49,055 nt of DNA from Deinococcales bacterium (GTDB lineage Bacteria > Deinococcota > Deinococci > Deinococcales > JAAFIG01). The notes under the pieces are model-generated. The model was not told the origin of the DNA. It saw only the letters and a program-made list of their open reading frames with translations, and did no database searches. The stretch is from positions 1 through 49,055 of the forward strand of contig JANYHH010000086.1 of NCBI GenBank assembly GCA_025359505.1. Reading direction: 5' to 3'. Shown here in pieces: positions 1 to 8,940 of the stretch. Within the stretch, counting starts at the first letter, position 1; every line of letters starts with the position of its first letter. Position numbers and translations under genes: made by a program.

Positions 1-1
1 A

Positions 2-106
2 GCAATCGTGTTTGAATGGATGGAGGTGTTTTACAACAGACAACGGTTACACTCGAGCCTAGACTTTCAAAGTCCAGCCGAGTTCGAGAATAGCCGAGCG
101 GCTTGA
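2..106 (+). mobile_element. IS3-family transposase, C-terminal fragment (window edge)
   Basis: The open frame from base 2 to the TGA at 104-106 encodes the last 34 residues of an IS3-type DDE transposase (OrfB). The tail motif [20 protein letters not shown] is typical of the rve domain end that follows the catalytic glutamate in this family. The rest of the gene lies left of the window. The IS right end should lie shortly downstream, around 115-145, where the sequence resembles IS3-type ends, but the exact terminal repeat cannot be set without the other end. Confidence 0.85.
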
Positions 107-170
107 GACGACTCGAGTCCACAAAACAGGGGCAACCCCATCTAGCGGGTCAACCCCATCGAGCTGGTTG

Positions 171-605
171 TATCGCCGCTGCGAACCGTGTTTCGGTGAA
201 CCGAACGAGGTTATCGTCGCACCAGACTTTGATTTCCAGTGGTACTGGTTCAGAAGAGGTTGGCGCATGGAAGCGCTTGAGGAGTTGAGTGTGATCAAAT
301 TTCCGAGCGCCGCTTGGAAGTTATATAGCCAACAATCGTCCTGCCCACAAGCTTCAGAAATTGAGGACTTGCGAATAAATCCGCGAGCGCTGCAACGCTC
401 GTATTTGAACCAAGCGGCACGCAAGCACTTTGAGTATCGTCAAGGTATACATAGTATTTTCTTCATGGTGCGTTCGCAGGTGCGGCGTCGAATACTTTTA
501 TGGTTGATGATGAAGGCGCGTTTCTACTGGGGTGGAGAGGCATTATTAAAACTTATTCATCGGCGATTGCGACTTGCCGCACGCACGGCTCGAGGTTTGA
601 CGTAA
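171..605 (+). pseudogene. 5'-truncated glycosyltransferase family 2-like gene
   Basis: An open frame of about 145 codons with no credible start; the only upstream candidate is a TTG at 168 just inside the putative IS end. The segment around residues 22-50 (DFDFQWYWFRRGWRM, then SVIKFPSAAWKLY) resembles the C-terminal part of GT2 enzymes, where an acidic D-x-D/W stretch is followed by a conserved motif for the partner sugar. The C-terminus is rich in Arg and hydrophobic residues and may be amphipathic. I infer that the IS3 insertion removed the N-terminal GT-A domain. The family assignment is tentative; an unrelated hypothetical protein is possible. Confidence 0.45.
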
Positions 606-684
606 ACCGTGACCTCGAGCCACGCACATCGTTCCGCCCAAGGCGTAAAATAGCGGCTTGATGCGATCAGTTTGGGGCAAGTAA

Positions 685-2523
685 ATGCTACTCGAGCAAG
701 CGGGTTTAATCAGCACCGGGCCCGGGGTCTATATTTTTAGGACTCCGGCCGGGCGCGTGATTTACGTCGGTAAGGCCAAGAACATCAAGGTGCGGATCGC
801 GCAGCATTTCAAAGGCGATGGCAAATCCGGGCGCATCACGCGGGACGCGGGCAGCTTGGAGCACATCGTCACGCAGAACGAGGTCGAGGCGCTTGTTTTG
901 GAAGCAAACTTAATAAAGCAGCATCGCCCGCGCTACAACGTGCTGCTGAAAGACGACAAGCACTACCCGTTTCTAAAGCTGACCAAAGAGCTGTACCCGA
1001 TGCTGGTCGTGACCCGCAAGGTCATCAAGGACGGCGGCAAGTATTACGGCCCGTTCCCGGACAGTCGCGCCGTGTGGCGGGCCAAAAACCTGATCGACAC
1101 CAGTTTTGCGTTGCGTAAAAACAGCGGCATCCCGTTCGAGCGCCGCAAACGCCCGTGCCTGAACTACCACATGAAGCGCTGCCTCGCGCCGTGTGTGGAC
1201 TTGACGACGCCCGAGGAATATCAAAAAATCGTGCGCGACGTGACGGCCGTGCTCGAGGGCAAAGCCAAGGACGTGCTGGAAAACTTGCGCGAATCGATGC
1301 GCGTGGCGGCGCACGAGCGCGAATTTGAGCAAGCGGCCGCGATCCGCGACCGCGTGGCGGCCGTGCAAAAACTCTTCGGGTCGGATCAGCAAGTGGCTTT
1401 GAACGTCACGCTCGAGGACATGGATTTCCTCGGCGTCGCGCAGGCGGGCGAGTTTGCGATGGTGCAGCACTTTCAGATGCGAGCCGGGCGCGTGATCGGG
1501 CGTGACAAGCGTTTCCTCACGGGCGCAGAGGACTCCACGGAGGAAGAGATTTTGAAAGCCTTCATGCAGGATTACTACGGCGTGGCGATGCAGATTCCGC
1601 CGCTGGTGCTGGTTCCCACCGAGTTTGAGGACAAAGACGTGTGGGAAGAGTTCATGACCAGCCGCGCCCACCGCAAGGTGGAACTGCGTCACCCACAGCG
1701 CGGCGAGAAAGTCGATCTGCTCGAGATGGCGACGCGAAATGCGCTCAACGGTCTCGAGGCGGAACTGGCGCTCTTAGATAAACGCGGTGAAAACCCCGGT
1801 CTCGAGGGATTGCAGGAGGTGCTGGCATTGCCCGCCCGGCCATGGCGGATTGAAGGTTTTGATAACTCCAATCTGTTCGGCACGCACATCGTCAGCGGCA
1901 TGGTCGTCTTCGAGGGCGGGCGCTCACGCAAAGGTGAGCATCGGCGCTTCAAGGTCAAGGGGTTGGATCACCCCGACGATTACGCCAGCATGCATCAGAC
2001 GGTTTACCGTCGCTTCACGGGCAGCTTATCCGACAAGCTGCCGATGCCAGATCTGCTGATGATCGACGGTGGTCACGGGCAGGTCAGGGCGGCGGTCGAT
2101 GCCTTGAAAGAAGCGGGCGTGCAAGTCCCCGTCGTGGGCCTCGCCAAGCGCGAGGAAACGCTGATTCTGCCGAGCATCTACGGCGCTCAGTGGTGGCTTT
2201 CGGCGGGCACGGAGATCGGCAAGAACCGTGCAGTCGCGCTGCCGATCACGCACCCCGCGCTGCGCGTGCTGATCGCGGTGCGCGACGAGGTGCATCACTT
2301 CGCGGTCACGTACCACCGCAAATTGCGAGCTGAGGCGATGCTCAAATCGGTCTTCGACGATGTGCCCGGCATCGGCGAGAAGCGCCGCGAGGCGCTGCTG
2401 GAGCATTTCACCAGCATCGAAGAGATTCGCGCGGCCTCTGTGGAGCAAATCGGCGCTGTGCCGGGCTTGGGCGTCAATTTCGCCAAGGTCGTCAAAGCGC
2501 ATTTCGACGCGGGAGGCGCGTGA
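685..2523 (+). CDS. uvrC: UvrABC system protein C
   Basis: UvrC makes both incisions around a DNA lesion in nucleotide excision repair, acting with UvrB in the cytoplasm. The 612-residue length is normal. The GIY-YIG nuclease domain is at residues 10-100 ([15 protein letters not shown]). A cysteine cluster ([13 protein letters not shown]) follows near 165, then a UVR motif near 200-225 that contacts UvrB. The RNase H-like second nuclease has GFDNSN and [10 protein letters not shown], and tandem helix-hairpin-helix motifs lie at the C-terminus ([23 protein letters not shown]). ATG at 685 is the first start in frame and immediately precedes the conserved domain. The stop overlaps the start of the next gene. 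Confidence 0.97.
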   Translation: MLLEQAGLISTGPGVYIFRTPAGRVIYVGKAKNIKVRIAQHFKGDGKSGRITRDAGSLEHIVTQNEVEALVLEANLIKQHRPRYNVLLKDDKHYPFLKLTKELYPMLVVTRKVIKDGGKYYGPFPDSRAVWRAKNLIDTSFALRKNSGIPFERRKRPCLNYHMKRCLAPCVDLTTPEEYQKIVRDVTAVLEGKAKDVLENLRESMRVAAHEREFEQAAAIRDRVAAVQKLFGSDQQVALNVTLEDMDFLGVAQAGEFAMVQHFQMRAGRVIGRDKRFLTGAEDSTEEEILKAFMQDYYGVAMQIPPLVLVPTEFEDKDVWEEFMTSRAHRKVELRHPQRGEKVDLLEMATRNALNGLEAELALLDKRGENPGLEGLQEVLALPARPWRIEGFDNSNLFGTHIVSGMVVFEGGRSRKGEHRRFKVKGLDHPDDYASMHQTVYRRFTGSLSDKLPMPDLLMIDGGHGQVRAAVDALKEAGVQVPVVGLAKREETLILPSIYGAQWWLSAGTEIGKNRAVALPITHPALRVLIAVRDEVHHFAVTYHRKLRAEAMLKSVFDDVPGIGEKRREALLEHFTSIEEIRAASVEQIGAVPGLGVNFAKVVKAHFDAGGA

Positions 2524-2735
2524 TTCGCGTGAGGTTAGAGAACGACTCGAGCTTGGAGTTTCAGACCAGCGACGAGGCGGTCAGCTTCGTTGAAACCCGC
2601 GAGGGCTTGAAGCGCGGCGAACTCGAGTGGGTGCGGGTGCAACTGCGCTACGAGCTGCATGTCGCGGTCGCGCCGCCGATCACGCATGAGGAGTACGACC
2701 TCGAGATCGACACGGGTTGGGTGTCGGCGCAGTAA
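2520..2735 (+). CDS. small hypothetical protein translationally coupled to uvrC
   Basis: A 71-residue acidic protein starting with GTG at 2520, whose GTGA overlaps the uvrC stop codon; this four-base overlap suggests coupled translation. It has alternating hydrophobic and charged residues ([19 protein letters not shown]) compatible with a small beta-rich fold. There is no signal peptide, membrane segment, cysteine or recognised motif. I do not recognise the family. Location suggests co-expression with uvrC, but no repair function can be claimed. Confidence 0.7.
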   Translation: MIRVRLENDSSLEFQTSDEAVSFVETREGLKRGELEWVRVQLRYELHVAVAPPITHEEYDLEIDTGWVSAQ

Positions 2736-2791
2736 GGCTGCTTCAAACCGAGTACAACCTGATGCTTGGGGGTTCGATGCGTCGGCTGCCT

Positions 2792-2824
2792 GTACGGGCG
2801 GGCGAACACAAGGTTCGCCCCTAC
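2792..2824. repeat. short GTA-GGGGCG hairpin repeat, copy 1
   Basis: An imperfect palindrome between genes: GGGCGAAC at 2800-2807 pairs perfectly with GTTCGCCC at 2813-2820, and the outer bases GTA/CTAC extend it. Similar intergenic palindromes occur at 17073-17100 and 33914-33940. The rest of the 2736-2956 spacer has no clear gene. Confidence 0.6.
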
Positions 2825-2956
2825 AAAAACCGCTGTAGATCACGCGTCTGCCGCAATCGGGTCGCCTCGATTTGAGGCAGTCGGAGTTGCGGTGCATCGG
2901 TCACTCGAGATACGCCTCCATGCCAGCTTCACACGGCTCGAGGTATCCTACAAGCG

Positions 2957-3784
2957 ATGATCGCCGATACCGCCCCGAAGAAACGTTTCAAAATTCCCAA
3001 GATCGTCTGGGATTTGGTGTTCACGCTGGCGATTCCCGTCGCGCTGCTGTCCCCGAGCTTACTGGGCAAGGATTCACTCGGCGAGGGCATCGGTTTCAGC
3101 GATATCCTCGGCAACGTCCGCACTTACGTGATCGCCGCGCTGATCCCCGCGATTTACATTCTGATCGACACGCTCCGCACGCGCCAGTTCAATCCCGTGA
3201 CGACTGTTGCCGCCTCGAGCGCACTGATCGGTGGCGGACTGGCGTTTTTGCAGGTCAGCGGCGCGGCGTTCGCGCTTAAAGACTCGTACCGGCCGATTGT
3301 CTTCGCGCTGGTCATGGGCGGGAGTTTAGCGATAGGCAAACCGTTCTTTCAGGTCTTTTTGCGCCAAGCGATCACCGACATCACCGACGATAAAAAGCCG
3401 CTCTTGGAGAAACTGTTCAGTGCGCCGAACGTGCGGCTGGGCTTGCGTAACGCCACAGCGTTGATTGCAGTGGAAAGCGTCATCAGCGCCGTGATCAATT
3501 TCATCGCCAATTACCGCATCGTCACGGCCGTGTTTGGCCAAAAGGTTTTCAACGCGCAGGTCGCGCAGGTCAACGCGATCATGTACGCGCCGAGTCTGGT
3601 GCTGAGCTTACTGGCGTTCGGCGGCGCGTACTGGTTGGTGCAGCGCGGCATGACCAAGGATTTCGGTGCGAAAGCGCAACTCTTTGACGACACAATGTGG
3701 GACGCGCTGCGCGACCCCGCAGAGCAAGAGAAACTGGCGCTCGAGGGCGCGAGGCTCGAGACGGAGCGCGTTACAGGTAACTGA
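2957..3784 (+). CDS. VC0807-like multi-pass membrane protein
   Basis: A 275-residue protein with about six hydrophobic segments (roughly residues 18-36, 55-73, 82-102, 110-125, 165-185 and 205-228) and a charged C-terminal tail. The pattern of short helices, with NVRLGLRNATALIAVESVIS before the last pair, resembles the VC0807 family of inner-membrane proteins of unknown function. ATG at 2957 is the first start and sits just before the basic N-terminus KKRFKIPK. It converges with tsaB, overlapping it by 14 bases. Transport or lipid functions are possible but unsupported. Confidence 0.75.
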   Translation: MIADTAPKKRFKIPKIVWDLVFTLAIPVALLSPSLLGKDSLGEGIGFSDILGNVRTYVIAALIPAIYILIDTLRTRQFNPVTTVAASSALIGGGLAFLQVSGAAFALKDSYRPIVFALVMGGSLAIGKPFFQVFLRQAITDITDDKKPLLEKLFSAPNVRLGLRNATALIAVESVISAVINFIANYRIVTAVFGQKVFNAQVAQVNAIMYAPSLVLSLLAFGGAYWLVQRGMTKDFGAKAQLFDDTMWDALRDPAEQEKLALEGARLETERVTGN

Positions 3785-4352
3785 TTTCCACGCTGGTCTG
3801 ACCGCGTTGCTGCGCGGTCAAACCGAGCCGAGCGAGCGCCAGACCGTCCGGCGCAGCGTCGCGCAGCCAAATCGCCTCACTGGGCGAGAGCGCCACAAAC
3901 TCCTCGAGTGGGCGTTTTGCCACGAATACCAGCGTCTCGAGGATCGCGCCGTTCTGTACGCGGTACACGGCGCTGTAGACCATGCCTTTGCGGGCATCCA
4001 GCGTCACGGCGATCACCCCGTCGCACTGCGCCGCGATCGCCTCGAGACTCGGCACGCCGACTGCACGGGCGTTCCAACCTCGCGCCAGCCCCAGTGCGAG
4101 GCTGACGCCAACGCGCACGCCCGTGTACGAGCCGGGCCCGACGCCGACCGCGATCACGTCCGCAGCGTCCGCGCCGTGCAAGCCCATGAACGCCTCGAGT
4201 TGCCCCGCGATCAGTTCGCTGTGGGCGCGTCCGATGAGCGCACTGTGCGAGGCGCTGCGCGTGACGATCCCCGCGCTGACCTCGAGCCAACCAAAAGTGA
4301 GGTTCGTCGTGCTGGTTTCGATGCCCAGCACACGAACGGTTTCATCACTCAC
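3771..4352 (-). CDS. tsaB: tRNA threonylcarbamoyladenosine synthesis protein TsaB
   Basis: TsaB (YeaZ) partners TsaD and TsaE to make the t6A modification at position 37 of ANN-decoding tRNAs. The N-terminal ASKHA fold is seen as VLGIETSTTNLTFGWL. The family hallmark VGVGPGSYTGVRVGVSLALGLA lies at about residues 68-90, followed by PSLEAIAAQ and LDARKGMVYSAVY. The 193-residue length fits short TsaB forms. The start is GTG at 4352, which overlaps the end of the upstream lipoprotein gene by 8 bases, so the two are probably co-transcribed. The 3' end overlaps the convergent membrane-protein gene. Confidence 0.93.
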   Translation of the reverse strand: MSDETVRVLGIETSTTNLTFGWLEVSAGIVTRSASHSALIGRAHSELIAGQLEAFMGLHGADAADVIAVGVGPGSYTGVRVGVSLALGLARGWNARAVGVPSLEAIAAQCDGVIAVTLDARKGMVYSAVYRVQNGAILETLVFVAKRPLEEFVALSPSEAIWLRDAAPDGLALARLGLTAQQRGQTSVEISYL

Positions 4353-4788
4353 GCTCTAATTTAATTCCTGTCAGCTTCGCGCCGAACTTCTCCTGCAAGG
4401 TTTCGGCGAGCTTGACTAGACTCTGATCCAAACGATTTGGAAACGGCGGCGGTGACGGATCGGTCAGCACGCGCAGCAGTGTGCCCGTGATGTTATCGCC
4501 GCTTTTGATGTCCTCAGCCACGAAGTACACGCGGGCGGGCTGCCCGGCCACCGGAATCCACGAGGTTGCCACGGCGCTGCGCTCGTCGTTAAAGCCCAGA
4601 AACGAGAAGCCAGTGCTGCCACTATCGGTGACAATCGCCAACGTCGCCACGGAGTCTATCGAATCGGGCCCCGTCAAAATCATCCGGGCATACGGTTTGG
4701 CTTCGGGGACGACGTTGCGGGTCGGAGAACCGCTGGTCGGGGCGCACGCTGCTAGAAAGCACAGCGCGATCAGTAGAAGGGAACGCAT
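4345..4788 (-). CDS. predicted lipoprotein
   Basis: A 147-residue protein with a short signal peptide and lipobox (MRSLLLIALCFLAAC), so Cys15 should be lipidated and the mature chain anchored in the membrane. The remainder is soluble and mixed alpha/beta with no family I recognise. The frame is open far upstream to 5493, but that stretch lies antisense-frame inside pxpBC and is not protein-like; the lipobox fixes the ATG at 4788. It directly precedes tsaB with an 8-base overlap. Confidence 0.8.
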   Translation of the reverse strand: MRSLLLIALCFLAACAPTSGSPTRNVVPEAKPYARMILTGPDSIDSVATLAIVTDSGSTGFSFLGFNDERSAVATSWIPVAGQPARVYFVAEDIKSGDNITGTLLRVLTDPSPPPFPNRLDQSLVKLAETLQEKFGAKLTGIKLERE

Positions 4789-4966
4789 GGAGTGCAGTCT
4801 ACAAGTCAGCGCATGAGGAGTCTCGAGGGGTTGATTGCAAAGCGCTGAAGACTGAAAGCGGAGGGCGTCGAGAGAATTTTTAACGCGGTCAACCCGCCCT
4901 TCGAGCGTGGGCACGATTTCGCTCGAGCCAGCTTCGTTTGCAAACCTCGAGCTTGAACAAGCAGCT

Positions 4967-6508
4967 TCAGTCCTCGAGCCGGAATCGCACCGTGTCACCC
5001 GAGCGCAACTGACCGGCTTTGTGCAGGTCGCGCTGCTGCACGACCGCGATCTTCGCGTAACCGCCGAGCGTGCCGCGATCTGAGAGCAGCAGCATCGGTA
5101 AGCCGCTAGCGTTGACTTGCACACTGCCGACGGGCACGCCTTCGGAGACGATCTCATAGCGGGTCGCCTCAAGGGTTGCACCGTCCAAGCGCAGCCCCAT
5201 GCGGTCGCCGCTGGTGATGACGTACTTTGAGCGTTGAAACGTTTGCCACGCGCTCGAGGAAAACAGGTCTGCTTGCGGGCCCTTGGTGACGCGCAGCGTT
5301 GTCGCATCTCGAGCTGGACTGTACGGAGATAGAGCAAAACCAGCCCGCCCAGCACCTCGAGCCTCGCGGCGGTACAGCAGCGCCCCCGCTGCGAGGCGCT
5401 GCCCACCGATGCCTGAGCGCAGATCGGTGCTGCGTGAGCCGTACACCAGCGGCGCGTCGAAGCCGCCGCGCACCGCCAAGTACGCCCGCGCACCGTGCGG
5501 GGCGTGCGGAAACTCGAGCCGATCGCCGGGTTTGACGGCGAAACTCTGGGCGTGCGGCGCGTCGCGCCCGTTCAGGCGAAGGCTGACCCCGCCGCCCGCC
5601 ACCGCGAGCAGCGCAGGAGACAGCACCCTAAGCGTCGGGCCGCGCAAGCTGATCTCGAGCGTGGCTGATCCTGCCGCGTTACCGACCAAGGCGTTGGCGA
5701 GATGGCTCGAGCGGCTGTCCAGCGCCCCAGCCCTGCCCAGCCCGTAACGCCCGACCATCCGCCGCCCGTCGTCTTGCAAGCTGCTCAGCAATCCAGCCTC
5801 GAGCACCGCAAGCGTTGGGATGCCGTCCCCAGCATCGCCGCGTGTCACCTCGTTGGCTGCGTCCTCGAGCTGCCCGTTTGGATGGCTGACGAAGCGCACG
5901 GTGTCGCCCGCTTGCAGCAAGAACGGCTCAAAGCGTGTCGGGTCAAAGACGCGCCGCAATGCTTGTCCGATCACGCGCCAGCCGCCGGGCGAAGCCATCG
6001 GGTAAATCCCGGTCTGCGCCCCCGCAATCGCCACGCTGTGCGCTGGCGTGGTGCTGCGCGGCACGCTGAGGCGCGGGACATGCAGGGCTGGCTCCAAGCT
6101 GCCCAAATAAGCGAAGCCCGGCGTGAACCCCAGCGCGTAGACGCGGTACGTTCGCTCGCTGTGAATTCGGGCGATCTCGAGCGGCGACAGTCCCGTCAAG
6201 CGGCTGACCTCCAGCAGATCAGCGCCGTCGTAACGCACAGGAATCACGATTTCTCGCTGCGGCTCGAGGGTCTGGATGAGCGGTGAGAGTTGCTGCGCGA
6301 CGATGACCTCGAGCGCAGATTGCGTCGTCAAACGCGGGTCGAATTCGATCAGCAGATTCCAGTAACCCGCGATCAAATCGGTGATCCCGAGCGTCCCCTC
6401 GAGCCTACTGGCGAGCGTTTGCACGCGGGTGTTGACACCCTCGTCAATCGCTTCCCTTCCCAGCACCGCGTAGAAGGCTGCGTCACCGCCGCTGCGAAAC
6501 TCGAGCAT
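4967..6508 (-). CDS. 5-oxoprolinase subunits B and C fused (PxpB-PxpC)
   Basis: PxpABC hydrolyses 5-oxo-L-proline to L-glutamate with ATP. This 513-residue protein joins the two subunits. Residues 1-215 are the KipI/AHS1 domain (LGFTPGFAYLG near 128, then AIAGAQTGIYPMASPGGW). Residues 230-513 are the KipA/AHS2 domain (QDDGRRMVGRYGLGRAGALD, then LANALVGN). The family members are more often separate genes; fusions are known under the old label urea amidolyase-related or biotin-dependent carboxyltransferase. ATG at 6508 lies 6 bases after the pxpA stop, forming an operon. About 178 bases of spacer follow before the lipoprotein gene. Confidence 0.92.
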   Translation of the reverse strand: MLEFRSGGDAAFYAVLGREAIDEGVNTRVQTLASRLEGTLGITDLIAGYWNLLIEFDPRLTTQSALEVIVAQQLSPLIQTLEPQREIVIPVRYDGADLLEVSRLTGLSPLEIARIHSERTYRVYALGFTPGFAYLGSLEPALHVPRLSVPRSTTPAHSVAIAGAQTGIYPMASPGGWRVIGQALRRVFDPTRFEPFLLQAGDTVRFVSHPNGQLEDAANEVTRGDAGDGIPTLAVLEAGLLSSLQDDGRRMVGRYGLGRAGALDSRSSHLANALVGNAAGSATLEISLRGPTLRVLSPALLAVAGGGVSLRLNGRDAPHAQSFAVKPGDRLEFPHAPHGARAYLAVRGGFDAPLVYGSRSTDLRSGIGGQRLAAGALLYRREARGAGRAGFALSPYSPARDATTLRVTKGPQADLFSSSAWQTFQRSKYVITSGDRMGLRLDGATLEATRYEIVSEGVPVGSVQVNASGLPMLLLSDRGTLGGYAKIAVVQQRDLHKAGQLRSGDTVRFRLED

Positions 6509-6514
6509 TGCGCC

Positions 6515-7285
6515 TTAAAACGCCTTGACGGTCACGCCCGCCGCCTCGAGCGCATCCCGCGCCGCCCTCGCTAATGCCGCCGCGCCCGGCGTGTCGCCAT
6601 GCACGCACAGCGTTTGCGCGTGAAGCTCTAGCCGTTCACCCGTTGCTGATGTCACCGCGCCGTCCTGCACAAACTTCAAGGCTCGAGCCGCTATTTCGGC
6701 AGGCTCGCTCAGCACCGCATCGTGCTGAGCACCGCCACTCGAGCGCGGCAGCAGCGAACCGTCGGCCGCGTAACCGCGATCCAGAAACGCTTCCTCGATC
6801 ACGGCGCAGCCCTCAGCCCGCGCCCAGACGGCCGCCCTCGAGCCAGCCAGCACCACCAATCTCAGCGTGTGGCTGAAATCCCGCACACCTCGAGCCACCG
6901 CCCGGCACAGCCCCTCGTCCGCCGCCATCTGGTTGTAAAGCGCCCCGTGCGGCTTGACGTGATGCAGCGGCGCGTTCAACACGCGCAGCATCGCCCGCAG
7001 GCTGCCGATTTGATACAGCGTTTCGGCATACGCCTCTTCGGGGCTGATCGCTATTTCCCGCCGCCCAAAACCGTACAAATCACGATGACCGACGTGCGCC
7101 CCGACCGCGACGCCCTTGGCAACGCAAGTTTGCAACGTCCGCCACGCAGTCAGCGCATCCCCAGCGTGGACGCCGCAGGCCACGTTCGCGCTCGAGACGA
7201 CACCGAGCAGCGCCTCGTCGTCACCGATGCGGTACGCGCCGAACGACTCGCCGACATCGGCGTTCAAATCAATGCACTGGATCAT
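6515..7285 (-). CDS. pxpA: 5-oxoprolinase subunit A (LamB/YcsF family)
   Basis: PxpA is the LamB/YcsF-family catalytic subunit working with PxpBC to recycle 5-oxoproline, which forms spontaneously from glutamine and glutamate. The N-terminus DLNADVGESFGAY and the motif SSANVACGVHAGD are hallmarks; HHVKPHGALYNQM near residue 115 is the second conserved block, and EEAFLDRGYAADGSLLPR follows. ATG at 7285 puts the conserved IDLNAD at residue 4, as in relatives. In-frame ATG at 7303 and GTG at 7306 are alternatives that add 6-7 residues. The gene lies first in the pxpA-pxpBC operon. Confidence 0.94.
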   Translation of the reverse strand: MIQCIDLNADVGESFGAYRIGDDEALLGVVSSANVACGVHAGDALTAWRTLQTCVAKGVAVGAHVGHRDLYGFGRREIAISPEEAYAETLYQIGSLRAMLRVLNAPLHHVKPHGALYNQMAADEGLCRAVARGVRDFSHTLRLVVLAGSRAAVWARAEGCAVIEEAFLDRGYAADGSLLPRSSGGAQHDAVLSEPAEIAARALKFVQDGAVTSATGERLELHAQTLCVHGDTPGAAALARAARDALEAAGVTVKAF

Positions 7286-7319
7286 CTCATCCACCTCGAG
7301 CATCACTGACCTTCAAGAT

Positions 7320-8093
7320 TCACCGCCCCGTGAACTTCGCCGCTCGCTTCTCCACGAACGCCGCGATGCCTTCCTTGAAATCGCTGGTCGCGCCCGCGAT
7401 TTCCTGCAACTGCCCTTCGTACTCCAGCGCCTCCTCAAAAGTGACCGTCATGACTTTGTTCAGCGCACGCTTCGTCAGACCAATCGTCGTCGTGGGGCCA
7501 CTGGCGAGTTTGCGGGCCAGCGTCTGCACTCGAGCCGCGAACTCAGCATCGCCGTACACGCGCTCGCAGAGTCCCATCTCAAACGCCTCCTGAGCACCGA
7601 CTTTCTCGGCATTGACCATCAAATCAAACGCACGGTTGTAGCCGACCAAGCGCGGCAGGAACCACGTGCTGCCCGCATCGGGAATCAGGGCAATGCCGCT
7701 GAACGCCTCGACGAAGACCGCGCTCTGGGCGAACACGCGGATATCCCCCGCCAGCGCGATGCTCGCCCCAGCGCCCGCCGCAATCCCGTTGACGGCCGTG
7801 ATGATCGGCTTGGGGATCGAACGCATTTTTGACACCACTGGACGAAACGTTCTGTCCAAATGCTCTTTCAGTGACCCGCGAATCCCCGCTTTCAAATCCG
7901 CGCCGCTGCAAAACCCGCGCCCCGCCCCCGTGACCACGATGCAACGCACCGCTTCATCGTGCTCCGCACCACTGAGCGCCGCTGACAAGGCGCTCAGCAA
8001 CTCCTCGTTGCCAGCGTTCAGCGATTCAGGGCGATTCATCGTCAGCGTCAACACGCCCAGCTCGAGGTTGGAAAGCAGTACAGGTTCAGGCAT
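7320..8093 (-). CDS. enoyl-CoA hydratase/isomerase, PaaG-like
   Basis: A 257-residue crotonase-fold enzyme. The oxyanion-hole segments are CSGADLKAG (residues 61-69) and NGIAAGAGASIALAGD (about 98-113). The loop GIALIPDAGSTWFLPRLVG carries an Asp in place of one hydratase Glu, as in PaaG, the ring 1,2-epoxyphenylacetyl-CoA isomerase. No other paa genes are nearby, so phenylacetate degradation is not established; a generic acyl-CoA isomerase is equally possible. It lies upstream of pxpA with a 13-34 base gap depending on the start used, possibly in one transcript. Confidence 0.85.
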   Translation of the reverse strand: MPEPVLLSNLELGVLTLTMNRPESLNAGNEELLSALSAALSGAEHDEAVRCIVVTGAGRGFCSGADLKAGIRGSLKEHLDRTFRPVVSKMRSIPKPIITAVNGIAAGAGASIALAGDIRVFAQSAVFVEAFSGIALIPDAGSTWFLPRLVGYNRAFDLMVNAEKVGAQEAFEMGLCERVYGDAEFAARVQTLARKLASGPTTTIGLTKRALNKVMTVTFEEALEYEGQLQEIAGATSDFKEGIAAFVEKRAAKFTGR

Positions 8094-8145
8094 GGAAGAG
8101 AGTGTACGCCAGATTCAAACTCGGCTCGAGATGCTTAGGGTTTTC

Positions 8146-8436
8146 ACCTCTCCCTGCGGGCTACTGTGTTCACACATCTGTTTGAGGCTGTGCTGCACGG
8201 ATACGATTTAACCAGTTGGTCTCGAGGATACTCTAGACTGGCGTGCGGGCGGCTCTCACCCCGCCGCTGCGCGTCGGCCCTCTCTCGTTTCACGAAAGAG
8301 GGCAAAACCTTGTGCGACACGGCTCCCTTCTCTCGCCAGCGAGAGAAGGGTTGGGGATGAGAGTGGGCGGTTGGGCAGCCTGCTCGAGAATCGGAGATAC
8401 AGGTGTGAACATGGTAGCCCGCCAGCGGGAGAGGGA
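8146..8436. repeat. nested palindromic repeat block
   Basis: The stretch 8094-8449 has no credible gene. It holds an outer imperfect inverted repeat (8146-8177 against 8401-8436, sharing TCTCCC, GCGGGCTAC and GTTCACA). Two inner palindromes lie within it: 8278-8302 (CCCTCT...AGAGGG) and 8325-8350, where 12-base arms CCCTTCTCTCGC/GCGAGAGAAGGG are perfect around a 2-base loop. It resembles stacked REP/MITE-like insertions, related in sequence to the block at 13545-13690. Confidence 0.65.
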
Positions 8437-8449
8437 GACGGCAACTGCT

Positions 8450-8938
8450 TCAATCGGTTTCCTCGAGCCGCACGCAACCGCCATTCCCCCCGAGCAAGTC
8501 CTGCATCAAGCGCTGGCGGATCACGCTTGGGAACAGCAGTAAGCTGGCCGCCTGCTCGAGTCTCACCCAGCGCGGCGCGTAGCGGTTGTCCGACCCGTGC
8601 CGCTCGAGGATTTCTGGGCTGGTCGGCAGCAGGTGCGGCTGGCCGCTGAGAAAGTGAGCGATTCAGTCATGCGCGACGCATTTGGAGATCGGATTGACGG
8701 ACTCGTACAATTTGCGCGTCAACGCAAAGTCCAGCCCCGTCTCCTCGAGCAACTCGCGCTGCGCGGCTTGCAGCGGGGTTTCAAAGTCTTCCACGCCGCC
8801 GCCCGGCACGACCCAATACTGGTCGCGCTCAGGCTTGAAGCGCTGCATCAGCACGACCGCCAGACCCGCATCTGTGGAGCGCACGATGAAGCCACCAGCT
8901 CGAGCGCTGCGGGTGGCATGGCTCGAGATGCGCGAAAT
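8450..8938 (-). pseudogene. Nudix hydrolase with in-frame TGA stop
   Basis: The Nudix box is intact (GGVEDFETPLQAAQRELLEETG), so the ancestor hydrolysed a nucleoside-diphosphate derivative. After CVAHD the frame hits TGA at 8663-8665. The same frame then continues with convincing Nudix C-terminal sequence (LSGQPHLLPTSPEI, then SDNRYAPRWVRLEQA) to a second TGA at 8450-8452. Upstream, protein-like sequence (HATRSARAGGFIV) extends beyond the only in-frame GTG, at 8884, into a region with no ATG, GTG or TTG start; the outer limit I give is an ATT at 8936-8938. It therefore seems to lack a good start and carries an internal stop. Pseudogene is likeliest; readthrough or a sequencing error is possible. 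Confidence 0.8.
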
Positions 8939-8940
8939 GG

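Noticed and set aside
973..1692. 239-codon antisense frame inside uvrC
   Set aside because: It is His/Arg-rich shadow sequence of a clearly conserved gene on the other strand.
4789..5493. Long minus-strand frame extending the lipoprotein gene upstream
   Set aside because: It overlaps pxpBC in another frame, is Arg/Ser/Ala-rich and not protein-like; the lipobox sets the true start at 4788.
8663..8665. TGA in the Nudix gene as selenocysteine
   Set aside because: No SECIS-like hairpin was evident after it, Nudix enzymes do not use selenocysteine here, and the gene also lacks a normal start.
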